A DNA stretch of 64,000 nt, from contig CAWDTM010000002.1 of NCBI GenBank assembly GCA_963805305.1, positions 310,001 through 374,000 on the forward strand. The letters are read 5' to 3'. Each line of letters opens with the position of its first letter. Within the stretch, counting starts at the first letter, position 1. Position numbers and translations under genes: made by a program. The notes under the pieces are model-generated. The model was not told the origin of the DNA, searched no databases, and saw nothing but the letters and a program-made list of their open reading frames with translations. This document shows positions 62,495 through 64,000 of this stretch, piece by piece. The DNA comes from CAVXEH01 sp963805305 (lineage in GTDB: Bacteria; Chloroflexota; Limnocylindria; QHBO01).

Positions 62495-63226
62495 ATGTCG
62501 TTCCTGAGGCGCAAGAAGTCCGAGCCGGCTCCGCCGCCCCCACCCAGGCCGGTGGTCGAGGAGGTGGCCGGACAGCAGTACATCCTCAAGCTGGCCTTCA
62601 TGGGGCGCAGCAGCGACGGGCTGCGCTTGGCGGCAGACCCTGCCGTCCTTGGTGCCCTGCCGCGGATCGTCGAGCCCCTGAGCCAGACGACCGTGGAGCT
62701 CATTCCGCCGCTGCCGCTTGAGTACTCCGATGCGACGCCTGCCATGGAGCGTTTCAACGAGATGCAGCAGTGGGTCCTCGCCAGGCGGGACCTCGGCCCC
62801 ATCGGCCGGCACGCGCTCTACGTCCTGGAGCTCACCGATGCGCTGGACATGACGGTCGACACCTTCGCCTGCGGCATGCTGCACGGCGAGACGGACACGA
62901 GCGGATACCCGGACTACAACGCGATCGTGGGCGGCCTGGCCAGCCATTTCGACGAGCTCTCGGGCGAACTGATCGTTCGCGCCGTGATCGGCTGGGGCGG
63001 CAAGGGCCTGCGCGGCGACACGGAACGGATCGGCCAGCGCCTCCTCAGCTCCCTCTATCAGCAGGTGCTGGCCTCGGGCCTGAGCCTGGGCGCCGCCGAA
63101 CAGGCCCGCGCACCGCAGCCCGTGCCGCACGGTGGTGGACTGACCTGCGCGCACTGCGGGTTCGAAGCGCAGACCGACAGCGCCTTCTACTGCCCCAAAT
63201 GCGGGATGCGGATGACCCGTGCCTGA
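62495..63226 (+). CDS. Zinc-ribbon protein of unknown function
   Basis: A 243-residue protein. After a Lys/Pro-rich N-terminus, residues ~25-205 form an alpha/beta domain with no motif I recognise; the C-terminus is a zinc ribbon of two Cys-x2-Cys pairs (Cys-Ala-His-Cys-Gly and Cys-Pro-Lys-Cys-Gly). No membrane segment or signal peptide. It lies between valS and a CpaE-like ATPase, but could be transcribed from its own hexamer. Candidate adaptor or pilus-assembly accessory protein. Confidence 0.72.
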   Translation: MSFLRRKKSEPAPPPPPRPVVEEVAGQQYILKLAFMGRSSDGLRLAADPAVLGALPRIVEPLSQTTVELIPPLPLEYSDATPAMERFNEMQQWVLARRDLGPIGRHALYVLELTDALDMTVDTFACGMLHGETDTSGYPDYNAIVGGLASHFDELSGELIVRAVIGWGGKGLRGDTERIGQRLLSSLYQQVLASGLSLGAAEQARAPQPVPHGGGLTCAHCGFEAQTDSAFYCPKCGMRMTRA

Positions 63227-63351
63227 GCGTACCGGGACCGCGGGGCAGTACCTTCGGTGGGGTAGGGCCTAAGCCGCAGTCCCATTGTCGTCCGGGTGGG
63301 TGCGTCGGACACTTGTGCGGTCCGGAACCGTACGAGCCGCGAAGGATCTTC

Positions 63352-64000
63352 ATGGAACGACCCACCGTCCTGCTTGCGCTTGAGCCCGCTGCCGCCGCCT
63401 CGACCGAGGAGGTCCTGCACCGCGCGGGGTTCGACACGATCCGTTCGTCCGGGGAGATCGCACAGCTCGATGGGGCGGACCGGCCCAGCCTCGCGATCCT
63501 CGACGTCGATCACGAGCCCATGGAAGCCGAGCTCCTGCACGCCTGGCTTGGAGCCCACCCCGGTGCCAAGGCGCCCACCCCGACCATCCTGCTCTTTAGC
63601 GAGGAACCACCGAGCTACGGGACGGCCGTGGACGAGTACGCCATGAAGCCATGCCCCGCCGAGTCCCTGGTCTATCGCCTGCAGGCCCTCATGATCAGGT
63701 CGGGACAAGCGGCGGCGACCGCCACCGAGACCGGGCCGTCAGAGCTGATGGGCGAAGGTCGCGTGATCAGCGTCTTTGCGCCGAAGGGCGGCGTCGGCAA
63801 GACGACGGTGGCCGTCAACATGGCCGTGGCCCTTCGCGAGCAGACGGGCGAGAGTGTGCTCCTCTTCGACGCCGATGTCGGGGTCGGCAACGTAACCTCC
63901 GTGCTCGAGGTGCCGTTCCGGCTTGGCCTGGCCGACCTCACCGACAGCGGGCCCGCAGACTGGACCGATGCCGCGTTCGAGCACATCACCACGGTCCACG
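63352..64000 (+). CDS. CpaE/TadZ-like ATPase with receiver-like domain (3' truncated)
   Basis: 216 residues are visible. Residues ~1-110 form a receiver-like fold with an Asp (Leu-Asp-Val-Asp) and Lys-Pro in the expected order. Residues ~140 onward start a MinD/ParA-type ATPase with deviant Walker A Lys-Gly-Gly-Val-Gly-Lys-Thr and Asp-Ala-Asp. TadZ/CpaE proteins position Tad pilus machinery, so a tad locus may follow beyond the window. A GAAGGAT site precedes the ATG at 63352. Confidence 0.82.
   Translation, partial: MERPTVLLALEPAAAASTEEVLHRAGFDTIRSSGEIAQLDGADRPSLAILDVDHEPMEAELLHAWLGAHPGAKAPTPTILLFSEEPPSYGTAVDEYAMKPCPAESLVYRLQALMIRSGQAAATATETGPSELMGEGRVISVFAPKGGVGKTTVAVNMAVALREQTGESVLLFDADVGVGNVTSVLEVPFRLGLADLTDSGPADWTDAAFEHITTVH

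Noticed and set aside
59549..63154. A 1201-codon open frame on the minus strand
   Set aside because: It is antisense to valS and the zinc-ribbon gene, which have clear motifs; GC-rich third positions create long shadow frames.

Overview
The window is 64 kb of dense, very GC-rich bacterial chromosome: about 62 protein genes (two cut by the window ends), two tRNA genes and one T-box leader. Gene content (DUF3105, DUF2089, KimA-type permeases, a cyanophycin locus, a valS T-box, small DUF3618 and holin-like membrane proteins, AceE beside a branched-chain type dehydrogenase) and the many near-leaderless promoters fit a free-living Chloroflexota of the Limnocylindria/Ellin6529 kind. That placement is inference; there is no rRNA or other decisive marker here. 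I see no phage, IS element, CRISPR array or recent island.

Layout. 1-2550: sulfur-relay operon of two DsrE-like/TusA pairs and an SQR-like flavoprotein. 2547-7723: zinc alcohol dehydrogenase and two tandem KimA-like permeases. 7821-13908: one long minus-strand run (48-aa protein, DUF2089 zinc-ribbon/HTH regulator, DUF4097 protein, SHOCT-like protein, MFS exporter, ABC-2 exporter) behind a TTGACA/TAGACT promoter carrying repeats. 14127-21215: J-domain protein, AceE, type II NADH dehydrogenase-like enzyme, HPr and enzyme I. 21208-23758: a second ABC-2 exporter. 23962-26104: SDR and FAD oxidoreductase. 26108-29806: lipA, lipB, two metallo-beta-lactamase-fold hydrolases and a small membrane protein. 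29973-36968: AlkD-like protein, GNAT, and a branched-chain-type 2-oxoacid dehydrogenase operon (E2, E1-beta, E1-alpha, E3, thioesterase). 37027-43636: cyanophycin locus (M20 peptidase, a synthetase paralogue lacking ATP-grasp, CphA, cyanophycinase). 43691-50721: J-domain protein, histidine kinase, aminotransferase, paired M16 peptidases, small membrane protein. 50855-57807: tRNA-Lys, DUF3105, holin-like and DUF3618 proteins, tRNA-Leu, tig-clpP, MGMT, clpX, MscS. 57952-64000: repeat-rich coiled-coil protein, T-box valS, an unknown zinc-ribbon protein, and the start of a CpaE/TadZ-like ATPase.

How the genes fit together. LipA/LipB make the lipoyl group carried by the E2 of the neighbouring dehydrogenase, and E3 reoxidises it. 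CphA builds and CphB breaks the nitrogen-storage polymer cyanophycin; the half-synthetase and M20 peptidase may add unrecorded steps. Tig, ClpP and ClpX form a protein-quality block. The most promising undescribed system is the 7821-13996 operon, where three consecutive proteins carry the same short helical SHOCT-like motif and are joined to two exporters; I read it as a candidate envelope-stress/efflux module. Neighbouring genes are packed tightly, convergent pairs often share one CTAG for both stops, and -10-like hexamers often lie 6-10 nt before start codons.
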